From contig CAYSXI010000014.1 in assembly GCA_964434955.1 (NCBI GenBank), forward strand, positions 1-48,526: a stretch of DNA of 48,526 bases. The letters are read 5' to 3'. Of the stretch, positions 24,521 to 33,356 are shown one piece after another. Source of the DNA: JANQLU01 sp964434955. Lineage in GTDB: Bacteria > Planctomycetota > Planctomycetia > Pirellulales > Pirellulaceae. The notes under the pieces were generated by a model, which did not search any database, was not told the origin of the DNA, and saw nothing but the letters and a program-made list of their open reading frames with translations. A program made the position numbers and the translations under genes. Position 1 is the first letter of the stretch. Each line of letters starts with the position of its first letter.

Positions 24521-26911
24521 GTGAGCGATTTCCTGGAATTTATTTGCCCTCAGTGTTCCGTTCAGGTCAATGTGCCAAACGACCAAGCCGGTCTGCAGAT
24601 CGATTGCCCCCGTTGTTCCAGCAAGATCACGGTGCCTGGAATCAAATCCTCCGCGGATGATTTGTTCTCCGACATTTTTGATGAAAAGCAGGAATTCGAT
24701 GAGCCAAATTCCAACGCCAGTGAAACGACTGGCGCCGGCATTCCCGATTCGAATCCTTATCAAGATCACGAAGTTCTGCCTTTTGAAGATGAGGTGGAAG
24801 CAGCCGATTCACCAGGTCTGGAAATCGATTCACCAAGTCTGGAAATCGATTCACCAGGTTTGGAGATGGCGGCTTCGAATGAATCGTCTGGCGCGGGGGA
24901 CTCTCCAGCAATCCCGACACCCGATTCCTTGGCTCCCTCGGGCGAATCCGTATCCGACAACTCAATCGAGCCAAGTTCCCCTGTCGATCTGTCCGAGTTC
25001 GATTTATCCTCGATTCCAACGGATCCTCAGCCCGGCGAGTTCGACGAATTGATTCCTTTGGACGAACCGATCCAACCGCCAACAAGTCCGCTTGGCGAGG
25101 CGCCAAAGCACGCCGACCCTTTTTCGACTCAGCAGGAACCCAAGATTCGCATCGATGGCGTTGAAGGCGACTATGGTTCCGACATGATCTCGGTGATTTG
25201 CCCCGTTTGCGAGTCGCGCGTCTATGCCCAGCGTTCAAGGGCGGGTGCCCAGGTCAAATGCGAAGACTGTTTTTCCATGGTCGATATCCCAAAGGAAGAA
25301 GAGTGGGACGGCAAAAACAATGAGCTCGAATCTGCCAAGCAAACCCCTCAGGAAATGACGTTCCAGGTCGAGGACCGGGACTCGGACGGAACGGACCAAT
25401 CGCTCAAGCCCAAGATCGACTACAACGTCAATGAAGAGTATGGCCTGGCGCCGCTTGATCAGGACCTTCTTTCACCCTACCAGCCTTTGCCAAATGCACC
25501 CGATCTGAGTCCACTTACCGGCCCCGAACCAACCGGCCCCAACGACCAGCCTCTTTCGAACCAGCCAGTTTCGAACCAGCCTTTGGCCAATCCGACGGAT
25601 AGCGTTGCCCAGCAAACCGACCACCCGGTTCATCCGATTGAAACCGAGTTGTTCCATCGGACGACCGATACGCCTTTGACTGCTGCACCGGTGGAACACG
25701 AGAATCTTCCGGACCAACCACCCGTGGAAGCCAACCCGTCTCCGGATTCCGAGCCGATGGCAGCCGACCCCGTGCAGCCAGGAGCAGGCGGCCCGAATGA
25801 ACCGGCCGATGATGGTTATGACTTGTTGCCTTTGGACGATGACGATCCACCGCAAGGGCCCGGCAACGCCGCCAACCCTTTGGTGTCGCCGACCCATTCT
25901 GCGGATTCACCGATGATTCGACCGCTGGATGAAAAATCGACTTCGGCGAATCCACGTGCTTCTTCCAGCCCGCTCGAACAGGGCGATTCGTCAACACCAA
26001 CCAGTCCTGGAGCCGATCTCCTGGCGCCTTTGCCCCAATCCACCCCGGATACAGAACCGGAAGTCAAAGGCAACAAGCTACCCGTTCACAACGAATCGGA
26101 AACGAACGATTCAAGTGACAAATCGGAATCGCCGGAAAAAGACGCGATGGACGTGAGCCAGGAATTGCAGGGCTGGGTCAAGTCTTTCAAGGTAACGTTC
26201 CAAAACCTCGACGGGCTTTTGGTGGTTTGCGTGTTTGCTGGATTCCTGGCCGTTGGCCTGGGCCTTGCTTCTTTGGGTCGTTCGTTTGCGGAATCAGAAA
26301 CCCCGGCCATTGTCTTGGCGTCCTACTTTCCGTGGGCCCTTGGGGTTTTCATGTGGTTCGTCGCGTTCGTGTTCGAAGGAATCATCATCTACAACGCGAT
26401 GCTTTCGGGACTATATCAGAAAAAGGAAGCCGCTGAATGGCCGGAATTCAATCTGACAGAAATGTTTAGCCAACTACTCAACGTCGGGTTTGCAAACATC
26501 ATTTCCTGCATCCCCGGTTTCTTTTTGTGGTCAGCACTCAGCCTTGCCGGCCTCGACTACGCCGGGCCCTTTTTCTTTTTCGCAACCCGCCTCCTGATCG
26601 GACCGCCGCTCATGATGTCGGCGTTGAAGAATCAGGAGTTCTACAAGATCTATTCGCCGAAAGTCATGAGTACCTACGGAGCGGCGATGCAACACTGGTT
26701 TATTTTCTACGGGCTCCTCGCCATCATCGGCGTGTTCATGATCATCTTCCGAACGATTGAACTATTCAATTTGACCTGTATTGCCAGCGCCGTCTATGGA
26801 TGCTGCCACGCGTTTTTCCTATTGGCCTATGGGACAATGATTGGTTTTCACTTTGGTAAAGTCATGCGAAAAATTGGCGAAACCAAGATGATCGATGAAC
26901 CGGCGGGCTAG
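24521..26911 (+). CDS. double zinc-ribbon, proline/serine-rich linker, multi-span membrane protein
   Basis: The 796-residue protein begins with a zinc ribbon (FICPQC and DCPRC, Cys9/12/29/32). A second ribbon lies at Cys227/230/247/250 (ICPVC and KCEDC). Both resemble the short MJ0042-type ribbons common in planctomycete proteins. A long disordered Pro/Ser/Asp/Glu-rich linker with short repeats runs to about residue 540. From about residue 570 there are five or six transmembrane spans, including LVVCVFAGFLAVGLGLASLG and FFFFATRLLIGPPLMM. With no signal peptide, the ribbons and linker would face the cytosol. The start is GTG. The next gene follows after about 10 bases, so the two probably share a transcript. 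The role is unknown. Confidence 0.75.
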   Translation: MSDFLEFICPQCSVQVNVPNDQAGLQIDCPRCSSKITVPGIKSSADDLFSDIFDEKQEFDEPNSNASETTGAGIPDSNPYQDHEVLPFEDEVEAADSPGLEIDSPSLEIDSPGLEMAASNESSGAGDSPAIPTPDSLAPSGESVSDNSIEPSSPVDLSEFDLSSIPTDPQPGEFDELIPLDEPIQPPTSPLGEAPKHADPFSTQQEPKIRIDGVEGDYGSDMISVICPVCESRVYAQRSRAGAQVKCEDCFSMVDIPKEEEWDGKNNELESAKQTPQEMTFQVEDRDSDGTDQSLKPKIDYNVNEEYGLAPLDQDLLSPYQPLPNAPDLSPLTGPEPTGPNDQPLSNQPVSNQPLANPTDSVAQQTDHPVHPIETELFHRTTDTPLTAAPVEHENLPDQPPVEANPSPDSEPMAADPVQPGAGGPNEPADDGYDLLPLDDDDPPQGPGNAANPLVSPTHSADSPMIRPLDEKSTSANPRASSSPLEQGDSSTPTSPGADLLAPLPQSTPDTEPEVKGNKLPVHNESETNDSSDKSESPEKDAMDVSQELQGWVKSFKVTFQNLDGLLVVCVFAGFLAVGLGLASLGRSFAESETPAIVLASYFPWALGVFMWFVAFVFEGIIIYNAMLSGLYQKKEAAEWPEFNLTEMFSQLLNVGFANIISCIPGFFLWSALSLAGLDYAGPFFFFATRLLIGPPLMMSALKNQEFYKIYSPKVMSTYGAAMQHWFIFYGLLAIIGVFMIIFRTIELFNLTCIASAVYGCCHAFFLLAYGTMIGFHFGKVMRKIGETKMIDEPAG
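24806..24868 (+). repeat. three tandem 21-nt repeats encoding DSPGLEI
   Basis: Three nearly identical 21-base units start at 24806, 24827 and 24848 inside the linker of the zinc-ribbon membrane protein. They encode DSPGLEI, DSPSLEI and DSPGLEM. Confidence 0.85.
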
Positions 26912-26921
26912 AAAGGAAATC

Positions 26922-27644
26922 ATGTTTCACCCCAAGGGGCCAACTTTTTTTGAGCTTGCGCGTCAAGCTCTTTCTTCGACGGAGCGCGGTTACGACCTGT
27001 TAGCACCGAAATTCGATTTCACTCCGTTTCGAACTCCCGCTTTCGTTTTGGACGCGGTTCGCGAGCACCTGTCCGGATCCGACTATTCATCTCAGCGCGC
27101 GGTGGACTTTTGTTGTGGCACCGGCGCCGGAATGCAGATGTTGCTCAACCTGGGTTTTTCTCACGTTCAGGGAATCGACTTCAGCCAGGGTATGATTGAG
27201 CAAGCGCGAAAAAACTTGAAACGAGACCGTGAACAACAGACCTTCGACATGGACTTCGGGGATGTCATGCAACCTCGTTACGACGCGGAATTTGACATGG
27301 CGGTCAGCTTCGGCGCGTTCGGACACATCCTTCCCAAACAGGAAAAGGACTTTATCCAACGCGTCAGTGAATCGCTTAAGCCTGGCGGCAGGTTTGTCTT
27401 TGTGACCACACCGATGCTACCGATGTGGTCGCCCGCCTACTGGATGGCACGTGGATTCAATGCCGCCATGCACGTTCGAAATCTGATGATCAAACCGAAG
27501 TTCATCATGTTTTACCTGACGTTCCTTTGGCCCGATATCAAGAAACATTTCGACGCCGCAGGAATGACGGCCGATTCGCAGCTTCTATTTCCGAATCAGA
27601 AACGTTTCCGTTATGTACTATTGATCACGGCCACCAAATCCTGA
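26922..27644 (+). CDS. class I SAM-dependent methyltransferase
   Basis: The 240-residue protein has motif I AVDFCCGTGAGMQML for S-adenosylmethionine binding, the acidic strand-2 end VQGIDFSQGMI, FDMDFGDVMQP, and post-motif FDMAVSFGAFGHIL and LKPGGRFVFVT. The substrate is not evident. The C-terminal part has a possible membrane-associated hydrophobic stretch (FIMFYLTFLWP). ATG 26922 is chosen because AAAGGA lies just upstream. ATG 26895, nine codons earlier, overlaps the previous gene by 17 bases and is the alternative. It follows the zinc-ribbon membrane protein closely. Confidence 0.88.
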   Translation: MFHPKGPTFFELARQALSSTERGYDLLAPKFDFTPFRTPAFVLDAVREHLSGSDYSSQRAVDFCCGTGAGMQMLLNLGFSHVQGIDFSQGMIEQARKNLKRDREQQTFDMDFGDVMQPRYDAEFDMAVSFGAFGHILPKQEKDFIQRVSESLKPGGRFVFVTTPMLPMWSPAYWMARGFNAAMHVRNLMIKPKFIMFYLTFLWPDIKKHFDAAGMTADSQLLFPNQKRFRYVLLITATKS

Positions 27645-27804
27645 GCCGAGGTCGAGCGCTGATTGTCAGAAAATCCCGTTTTCCAAGATAATTTCGGCGA
27701 TAGCGTTTCACCGCTTGCGAATGACCCAGATTCGACCGGCTCCTGCCCGATCCTTTGCCCAATTCCGGCAGAGCCGAGCAACGGAAATCATTGTTTTGAC
27801 CGTT

Positions 27805-27824
27805 CGAATGCGTTAGAACATTCG
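27805..27824. promoter_or_regulatory. short inverted repeat upstream of the secreted lipocalin-like gene
   Basis: CGAATG and CATTCG are separated by eight bases, about 40 bases before the ATG at 27862. It could be an operator or a chance hairpin; nothing decides. Confidence 0.2.
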
Positions 27825-27861
27825 TGTAATCAGATCAACTTTTTATTTTGGAATTACTACC

Positions 27862-28350
27862 ATGCCCAAACTGCAAAAACTATTCATCATTCCGCTGGCA
27901 ATTGCGTTCCTGGCAAACGTCGCAATGGCCCAGGAGGAGAAGAAGGACGACAAAGTCATTGAAAAAGGTTCGGCGGCACTCGTCGGCAATTTCAAGGGCG
28001 ACAAAGAAATGACCGCCAAGGGAATGGAAAAAGAAGGCGAAGAATTCGACGAGAATCTGGTCAACATGGTTTTGGAAACGGTCGGACAGATCTCTGTTAA
28101 CTTCAAGAAAGACAACACGTTTGAAGTTTCGATGTCCGGTCAGGAAATGAGTGGCGACTGGGAAGTAAAAAAAGCCAAGAAAAAGAAAGACGTTTATGTG
28201 CTTGAGGTTTACACAGAAACCAGCGAAGGCGAAGAGAAAAATTTCTCAATCGAAGTCAGCAAGAAGCACATTAAGATGACCGATCTCGATGATGGCGGCC
28301 CAACCATTTGCTTCAAACGACAAGCAAAAGACAAAGACAAAGACAAATAG
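27862..28350 (+). CDS. secreted lipocalin-like (beta-barrel) small protein
   Basis: The 162-residue product has a signal peptide (KLFIIPLAIAFLANVAMA, cleavage before QEEKK). The mature part has one module with the pattern LVGNFKGD, VNFKKDNTFEVSM, GDWEVKKAKKKKDVYVLEV, FSIEVSKKHIKMTD and PTICFKR, which suggests a small beta-barrel. It ends in a short KDKDKDK tail. The next gene encodes three such modules, so the two look like products of duplication. No ligand or catalytic motif is visible. A terminator follows directly. Confidence 0.75.
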   Translation: MPKLQKLFIIPLAIAFLANVAMAQEEKKDDKVIEKGSAALVGNFKGDKEMTAKGMEKEGEEFDENLVNMVLETVGQISVNFKKDNTFEVSMSGQEMSGDWEVKKAKKKKDVYVLEVYTETSEGEEKNFSIEVSKKHIKMTDLDDGGPTICFKRQAKDKDKDK

Positions 28351-28365
28351 AACTTGAAAACACCC

Positions 28366-28397
28366 AAGCCCTTTTCATATCGAAGAGGGCTTTTTTT
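28366..28397 (+). terminator. rho-independent terminator
   Basis: The stem aagccct / agggctt with a loop is followed by seven Ts. It lies 15 bases after the stop of the 162-residue secreted protein and before the start of its three-module relative. Confidence 0.85.
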
Positions 28398-28446
28398 GTG
28401 CCCGAATATCACACCCGCTACGGAACCTTTCTTGAGGAATCTTCGC

Positions 28447-29766
28447 ATGTTTCGCTTCTCGCTTCCCGTCTTTCTTGTCCTTATTGCAACGATCGCTGGA
28501 CCAGAACTTGCGGCTCAATCGAAAAGTGAAAAGCAGCTCAAGAAAGCAATTTTCAAGAAGTTCGAAATCGACATCGAAGAAACCAAAACACGATTTGCCG
28601 AATCCGACGAACGTGGTTTGGGCGAGAGTTTCACTGAATCCCTCATGAAATCATGGGAAGAAGCAACGTTCGAGTTCCTCGAAGATGGCAACACGGAATT
28701 TCGCCAGGCGGACGGCAAGGTTCACAAATCAACTTGGACCGATCCCGAATACGATGTGGAGAATCAAACCGTTACCATGCAGGCGGATGGCCAAGAGGTA
28801 ACGGTCGAGGTCCTTAAGGACGGCCGGCTTGTGATCGACACGTCGGGCATTGTCATTGTCGTGAAACCGCTTGATACCATGGGGGGTGGCGACACTCAAA
28901 AACGGCAAGACTCACCTCCGAAAAACCAAAAATGGAAAGTCAAAGTCGAGGAGCGGATTATCGGCACCTGGACCGTCAGCAAAAACGATACGAACCAGTT
29001 GCTTAAAGACAATAAAGAATTCTCGGACAAAGCCAGGCGCGACGCCAACACATTTTGTGAACGCGGAATTCAATTGGTCGTCTCCAATGCCGGAACGCTC
29101 GAATTGAAAGATCACAAAAACAGTCGCAAGCATAAATTCCGTTTTCCAACCACGGACGAACTCAACGATCCCTCGCTCGAGATCAAAAAACCTTCGGAAG
29201 CCTGGGTCACCCTCATTCTCGATGACAATCCGCAACGCCAACTTTTCATCGGCTTCATCGACGGCCACAAACTGGTCGCCCGGCCCAACCAGGGCAATCG
29301 GGATGAACCATCCCTGATATTCGATCGCGATCAGTCCCGTGGCGACAAGTCGACCAAACTCGACCCGAAGAATGCTGAGAAATTACTCGTGGGTAGCTGG
29401 TCGCTGGATATCGATGCTTCGATCAAATACATCGAAACGCATGAAGAAGCGGACGAGGAGCAAATCAAGAAAGTCGAAGAACTGAATGAAGTATCGCCGG
29501 GAATTATCATTAACTTTGAAAAAGACGGCTCGGTGAATGTCGAATCGAATGAGAACGACCTGGAGTCCGAAGGAGAATATGAGATCACCGAAAAGTCGTT
29601 GATCAAAAACCAAATCCAGATGACGGTCGACTTCAAAAGGTTCCACGGCGGCGACGAACCGGATGTCGAGAAAATGCAAATCCGAATCATCGACCAAAAT
29701 CAAATCATGATTCGCCCAGCCGTGCCGGTCGATAGTCCCGCGATGATCTTCAAACGCGAAAACTAG
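28447..29766 (+). CDS. secreted three-module lipocalin-like protein
   Basis: The 439-residue product has a signal peptide (FSLPVFLVLIATIAGPELAA). It contains three related beta-rich modules. The first runs over about residues 50-140 (ATFEFLEDGNTEFRQ to DTSGIVIVVKPL). The second is about 165-295 (IIGTWTVSKND to PSLIFDRDQ). The third is about 310-439 (LLVGSWSLDID to PAMIFKREN). Each follows the pattern G-x-W, an EKDGS-like strand, a strand with I-x-I-x-D and a final F-x-R. ATG 28447 is chosen over an upstream in-frame ATG at 28354, which would overlap the terminator of the previous gene and put a charged run before the signal peptide. Function is unknown; the neighbouring 162-residue protein is a likely paralogue. 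Confidence 0.78.
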   Translation: MFRFSLPVFLVLIATIAGPELAAQSKSEKQLKKAIFKKFEIDIEETKTRFAESDERGLGESFTESLMKSWEEATFEFLEDGNTEFRQADGKVHKSTWTDPEYDVENQTVTMQADGQEVTVEVLKDGRLVIDTSGIVIVVKPLDTMGGGDTQKRQDSPPKNQKWKVKVEERIIGTWTVSKNDTNQLLKDNKEFSDKARRDANTFCERGIQLVVSNAGTLELKDHKNSRKHKFRFPTTDELNDPSLEIKKPSEAWVTLILDDNPQRQLFIGFIDGHKLVARPNQGNRDEPSLIFDRDQSRGDKSTKLDPKNAEKLLVGSWSLDIDASIKYIETHEEADEEQIKKVEELNEVSPGIIINFEKDGSVNVESNENDLESEGEYEITEKSLIKNQIQMTVDFKRFHGGDEPDVEKMQIRIIDQNQIMIRPAVPVDSPAMIFKREN

Positions 29767-29785
29767 ATAGGGAATATCGTTTCGA

Positions 29786-31177
29786 CTATTTTTTGCCGCC
29801 AGCGTTTTCGTTGCTGGCGCCCTTGTCGTCGCTTTCTTTCTTGTCAGGCAAACAACGCTCAAGCGTCATTAGCGCGTACGCGGTCCCGTATTGCTGGTGG
29901 TAACTATAAAGAGTGTAATCCCACCAGCAGCCATTCTTTTCCTGATGACGAAGCATGATCTTTGCGAGCATGGCCTGGTAGGGAGCCCGATCATCTTGAG
30001 GCAAGGCATCGACATTCAATCCGGCATAATAGTGCCCATAAAAATAGAAATAACCGGCAACGGCCATCCATGACTCGTGGGGAACCGGTCGCTTGCGCCC
30101 CATGCTCAACCAGCCATTTCGCACGTAAAGCCGGTAAAGCCAATGCTTGATAACGTTGTCAGTGATCTGCTTTTTATCTTCCCACATTCTCAGCGCAATA
30201 TTGCATGCCTGGCTTCGTCCCAAACTTCCGCCCGGCCGATTGATTCCCATCATTGGTACGTTTTTCAGGTATTCACCATACAGGTAGGTAAAGTCTTTCT
30301 TCTGTTGGCGTTTGATGGCGGCAATGGCACGCTTGACGATTTTTTCCTTGGGTTCAATCCCAGCCTGTTTGGCCTCGTACATGGCAACCAAAACCGTTGC
30401 ATTGACGAATGAGATTGAACTTCCTGAAGGTTTCCGAGTCTGAGCATTGAAGTCGTAATAGCCCCATCCACCGTCAATGCTCTCGTAGCGATAAAGCATA
30501 TCCAGTTGTTGCTTGATCAAGTCGTCAATCTTTTTCTTGGTCGCGTCATCCACATGCTCCCATTTTCGAAGACGAACAAGTGCCTGGATCGCGTAGGCGT
30601 GGCCCCAAACGTTGTAGATGGCATCGCCCGTTGCTCGCTTAAGCTTGGGAAGTTTCTCTAACATGAAGTCCAAGGCCTTTTTGATTGCGACACGACACTC
30701 GGAATCGTCAGCACGGTTTTCCAGCATCGCCGAAACACAAAGCGATGTGGTCGCCGCTCGAAATGCATGGTGGGCCCCGGGGATTGGCGCGAAAATCTCA
30801 AAATCCCGTCGGGTGACGTGCGAACCCCAACTCCCATCTTTGTTTTGGGTCTTCAACAGAAACTGCACACCGCGATCGATTGCCACCCGAATTTCAGCCT
30901 CGGTCGGGCCTTTGATCTCGCCAATTTCTGGCGGCTTGGAGAAATCCATTGGCGCGTCAAACACCTTGGGGCGCGCAATTTTCTCATCGGGGTTATCCGA
31001 TTTTTCCTGTTTTGGATCCTGCGCCTTCCCACTGGAATCCTGACCGTTGGCGCCGACGACAGGCAGCCAAAGAAACAAGCCAATACAAACCGCGAAAGCA
31101 ACAACGAGCCGCAACCACGGATTGCGACGAGTCGAATCTTTCGTGCTGTTTTGTTTTTCGAATCCAAACAGGCTCAT
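29786..31177 (-). CDS. exported terpenoid-cyclase/prenyltransferase-fold (alpha6-alpha6 toroid) protein
   Basis: The protein of about 463 residues has an N-terminal signal-anchor (LRLVVAFAVCIGLFLWLPVV) followed by a Lys/Asp-rich linker. The rest is a toroid with QW-like repeats: TQNKDGSWGSH, ESIDGGWGYYDF and EKNGCWWDYTLYSY, plus helical pairs between them. Squalene-hopene cyclases and protein prenyltransferases share this fold, but no DxDD cyclase motif is seen, so enzyme activity is doubtful. Start ATG 31177 is chosen because GGAG lies six bases upstream; an earlier ATG 31192 and TTG 31222 are in frame. It lies about 56 bases after the HlyD-type gene, so the two likely form an operon. Confidence 0.82.
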   Translation of the reverse strand: MSLFGFEKQNSTKDSTRRNPWLRLVVAFAVCIGLFLWLPVVGANGQDSSGKAQDPKQEKSDNPDEKIARPKVFDAPMDFSKPPEIGEIKGPTEAEIRVAIDRGVQFLLKTQNKDGSWGSHVTRRDFEIFAPIPGAHHAFRAATTSLCVSAMLENRADDSECRVAIKKALDFMLEKLPKLKRATGDAIYNVWGHAYAIQALVRLRKWEHVDDATKKKIDDLIKQQLDMLYRYESIDGGWGYYDFNAQTRKPSGSSISFVNATVLVAMYEAKQAGIEPKEKIVKRAIAAIKRQQKKDFTYLYGEYLKNVPMMGINRPGGSLGRSQACNIALRMWEDKKQITDNVIKHWLYRLYVRNGWLSMGRKRPVPHESWMAVAGYFYFYGHYYAGLNVDALPQDDRAPYQAMLAKIMLRHQEKNGCWWDYTLYSYHQQYGTAYALMTLERCLPDKKESDDKGASNENAGGKK

Positions 31178-31233
31178 GGTCTTCTCCATCATCTGTCGAG
31201 CGGGCGAGATCTGAGAACGCAAACCGAATCGAC

Positions 31234-32676
31234 CTACGGTTTCTTCTTGAGGATTGAAACGCCTTCCGACAGTCCCGACTTGATTTCAATACGATCGCCT
31301 GAAGACTCACCAACCACGACTTGGGTGCGGACTGGATCCTTATCTTTCTCGCTCACCAAAACGTAATGCGTCAGTCCCTCGTCGTCCGTGAACACGCTCG
31401 TTTTGGACACGGTAACGCATTCAGGCTGGTGGTAAGTCCGCAATACAATCTGGCAACTCATTCCCGGCAAAACGCGGGAGTCCGCATTGTCAAATTCCAG
31501 ATCGCCAACGCAATAGAACTTGCCTTCCATGTAAGGAATTCGACTGAACTTTGAGATCGCGAGAGGAATTCGAGCCGAGGAGTTGGTTTTGGGAATCGCG
31601 ACACCTTTCATTTCCAGTTGCACTTTACCAATGGCCGACTCGTCGAGTGACATTCGCAGTTGCAATTTGCCGGGATCAACAATGGTCACAACCGTTTGAT
31701 TGCCGGCAATCGCCTTACCCTTTTCCAGGCCGCGGCTTGGCGTTCCCGCGCCGCTGGTCCATTTTCCATTCGTGCATTTTCCGTAGTAAAGAATGCCGCT
31801 TGCGGTCGCTTTGACATTCAGTCTTTTACCGTCCGCCTGCAAGTCGCCAAGGTTCTTCTTGGATTTCTCCAGAGCGTTCTTGGCTTTTTGAAAAGCAATT
31901 TGCGCTCGTTCTCGCTTGGCCTCTAACGCGACGACGGTTTTCTTGTGCGACAGCTTGGTTTTCTCCATCGCTTCCTTTCGCGCCAAATCGGCTCGAGGGT
32001 AGACCACTTCCTTGTTGTGTGCGAATCGAGTCTTTGCGTTTTCATAGAACATCTTGGACGTATCGACGTCTCGCTTGGCACGTTTCAGTACGATCAACTC
32101 GGACTCCTCGGTCAACTCGTCCTCTTCGTACATTTTTTTCAACTGGTTGTACTCTTCTTCCGAGTTTTCCAAACTCCACTTGCTACTGTTCAGCGAGTAT
32201 TCTGCCATTCGCGTTCGTTGCGGAATCTCAACTTTCAGGTAGTGCTCGTAGTCTTCGTTGGCCTGGGCCAACGCACGAGTCGTCTGCTCCATTTCCATTC
32301 GGAATGTTTTTTCAATGAGCTCCAATGATAGTTCTGCGTCCTGAAAATCAAGAACCGCGGACCGATAAGCGAGCTTGGCTTCGTCGAGAGCTTTTTCGTA
32401 TTTCTTGGTTTCAAATCTCAGAATGCTGTCGCCTTCTTTGACTTCTGTACCCTCAGGAAGAACAAAATCGATGGAGTTTGTCTTCCAGACTTTGAAATCG
32501 AGCTTAACCGGGTGCATCTTCGTCGACTCGACGACGCCAGAAGCTTTCGTGTAAACCGACATGGTTTCATTTTTCGCTTTCTCGGTTTTTGCTTCCTGCG
32601 CAAAGGAAAAAATGCACGTCGTGAAAACCAGGACGACAGAAAATCCACTCGCGAAGATGAATGAACTCAATTTCAT
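31234..32676 (-). CDS. HlyD/RND-type periplasmic adaptor protein
   Basis: The 480-residue protein has a signal peptide (FIFASGFSVVLVFTTCIFSFA). It has a first lipoyl half (VLPEGTEVKEGDSILRFETK), a long coiled-coil hairpin at about residues 95-295, the second lipoyl half (LNVKATASGILYYGK), a beta-barrel (VTIVDPGKLQLRMSLDESAI) and a membrane-proximal end (VVVGESSGDRIEIKSGLSEG). Such adaptors bridge inner-membrane transporters to outer-membrane channels. No transporter gene is nearby; the next gene encodes a cyclase-fold exported protein, so the partner is unclear. Confidence 0.9.
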   Translation of the reverse strand: MKLSSFIFASGFSVVLVFTTCIFSFAQEAKTEKAKNETMSVYTKASGVVESTKMHPVKLDFKVWKTNSIDFVLPEGTEVKEGDSILRFETKKYEKALDEAKLAYRSAVLDFQDAELSLELIEKTFRMEMEQTTRALAQANEDYEHYLKVEIPQRTRMAEYSLNSSKWSLENSEEEYNQLKKMYEEDELTEESELIVLKRAKRDVDTSKMFYENAKTRFAHNKEVVYPRADLARKEAMEKTKLSHKKTVVALEAKRERAQIAFQKAKNALEKSKKNLGDLQADGKRLNVKATASGILYYGKCTNGKWTSGAGTPSRGLEKGKAIAGNQTVVTIVDPGKLQLRMSLDESAIGKVQLEMKGVAIPKTNSSARIPLAISKFSRIPYMEGKFYCVGDLEFDNADSRVLPGMSCQIVLRTYHQPECVTVSKTSVFTDDEGLTHYVLVSEKDKDPVRTQVVVGESSGDRIEIKSGLSEGVSILKKKP

Positions 32677-32888
32677 TTCGTTGATTCCTCAATTCAAGAT
32701 TTCGAAAACGCTCGCTGGCTCGATTGTGAACCTTTTGATGGCCCAAGTCCATCACGGGGGAAAAAAATGTTAACCCGTTAACGAACTTTTGCGCCAACCA
32801 CTCAACGTGGCCAGGCGACAATCCATCGAGAATTGATCACCGCACCAAGAAAGAAGAGGACAGAACAAGCACTGCAAAACGCGCCATT

Positions 32889-33356
32889 TTACCAGCGGTG
32901 ATACGCCGGGTGCCCCGGCTTGACCGCCACAAATACGCCCTCGCATTCGGCCGTCAATATCTCGCCACTCCACATCTCGCCTTTGACGATTGCCAATCGC
33001 CCTTTTGCCTTCTCCGCCCAGGAACGAAGCTTCACCGGTTCAGCGATTGGAGTGGGATGATGAAGCTTGATCGTATATTCGGCCGTCACGCAACATGGCG
33101 GAGTCGCAGCACCTTGCTCCTTCATCAAGCGAATGCATCCGGCCCAGTTGCAATGGCAATCAAGCAGCGAACCAATAATTCCGCCGTTGAGCATTCCCTC
33201 AAAGGCTTGATGATACGGTTGGCCGTTCCATTCTGCGACGATCAACTCGCCCTCTTCAAAACTCTTGAGTTGGAGTCCGTGTTCGTTTTTCGGACCACAC
33301 CCAAAGCACATTAAATTCGGCGCGAAACGATCTTGCAAACTTACTGATTCAGTCAT
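32889..33356 (-). CDS. PaaI-type hotdog thioesterase
   Basis: The 155-residue protein begins near LMCFGCGPKNEHGLQLK, a hallmark of this thioesterase group, followed by FEGMLNGGIIGSLLDCHCNW where family members usually have HGGIIxxLLD. TAEYTIKLHHPTPI and a strand-rich end follow. It likely hydrolyses an acyl-CoA or related thioester in the cytosol; the substrate is unknown. The start at 33356 overlaps the stop of the MoeA-fusion gene by 8 bases, suggesting translational coupling. A longer upstream frame is antisense-like and not used. Confidence 0.85.
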   Translation of the reverse strand: MTESVSLQDRFAPNLMCFGCGPKNEHGLQLKSFEEGELIVAEWNGQPYHQAFEGMLNGGIIGSLLDCHCNWAGCIRLMKEQGAATPPCCVTAEYTIKLHHPTPIAEPVKLRSWAEKAKGRLAIVKGEMWSGEILTAECEGVFVAVKPGHPAYHRW

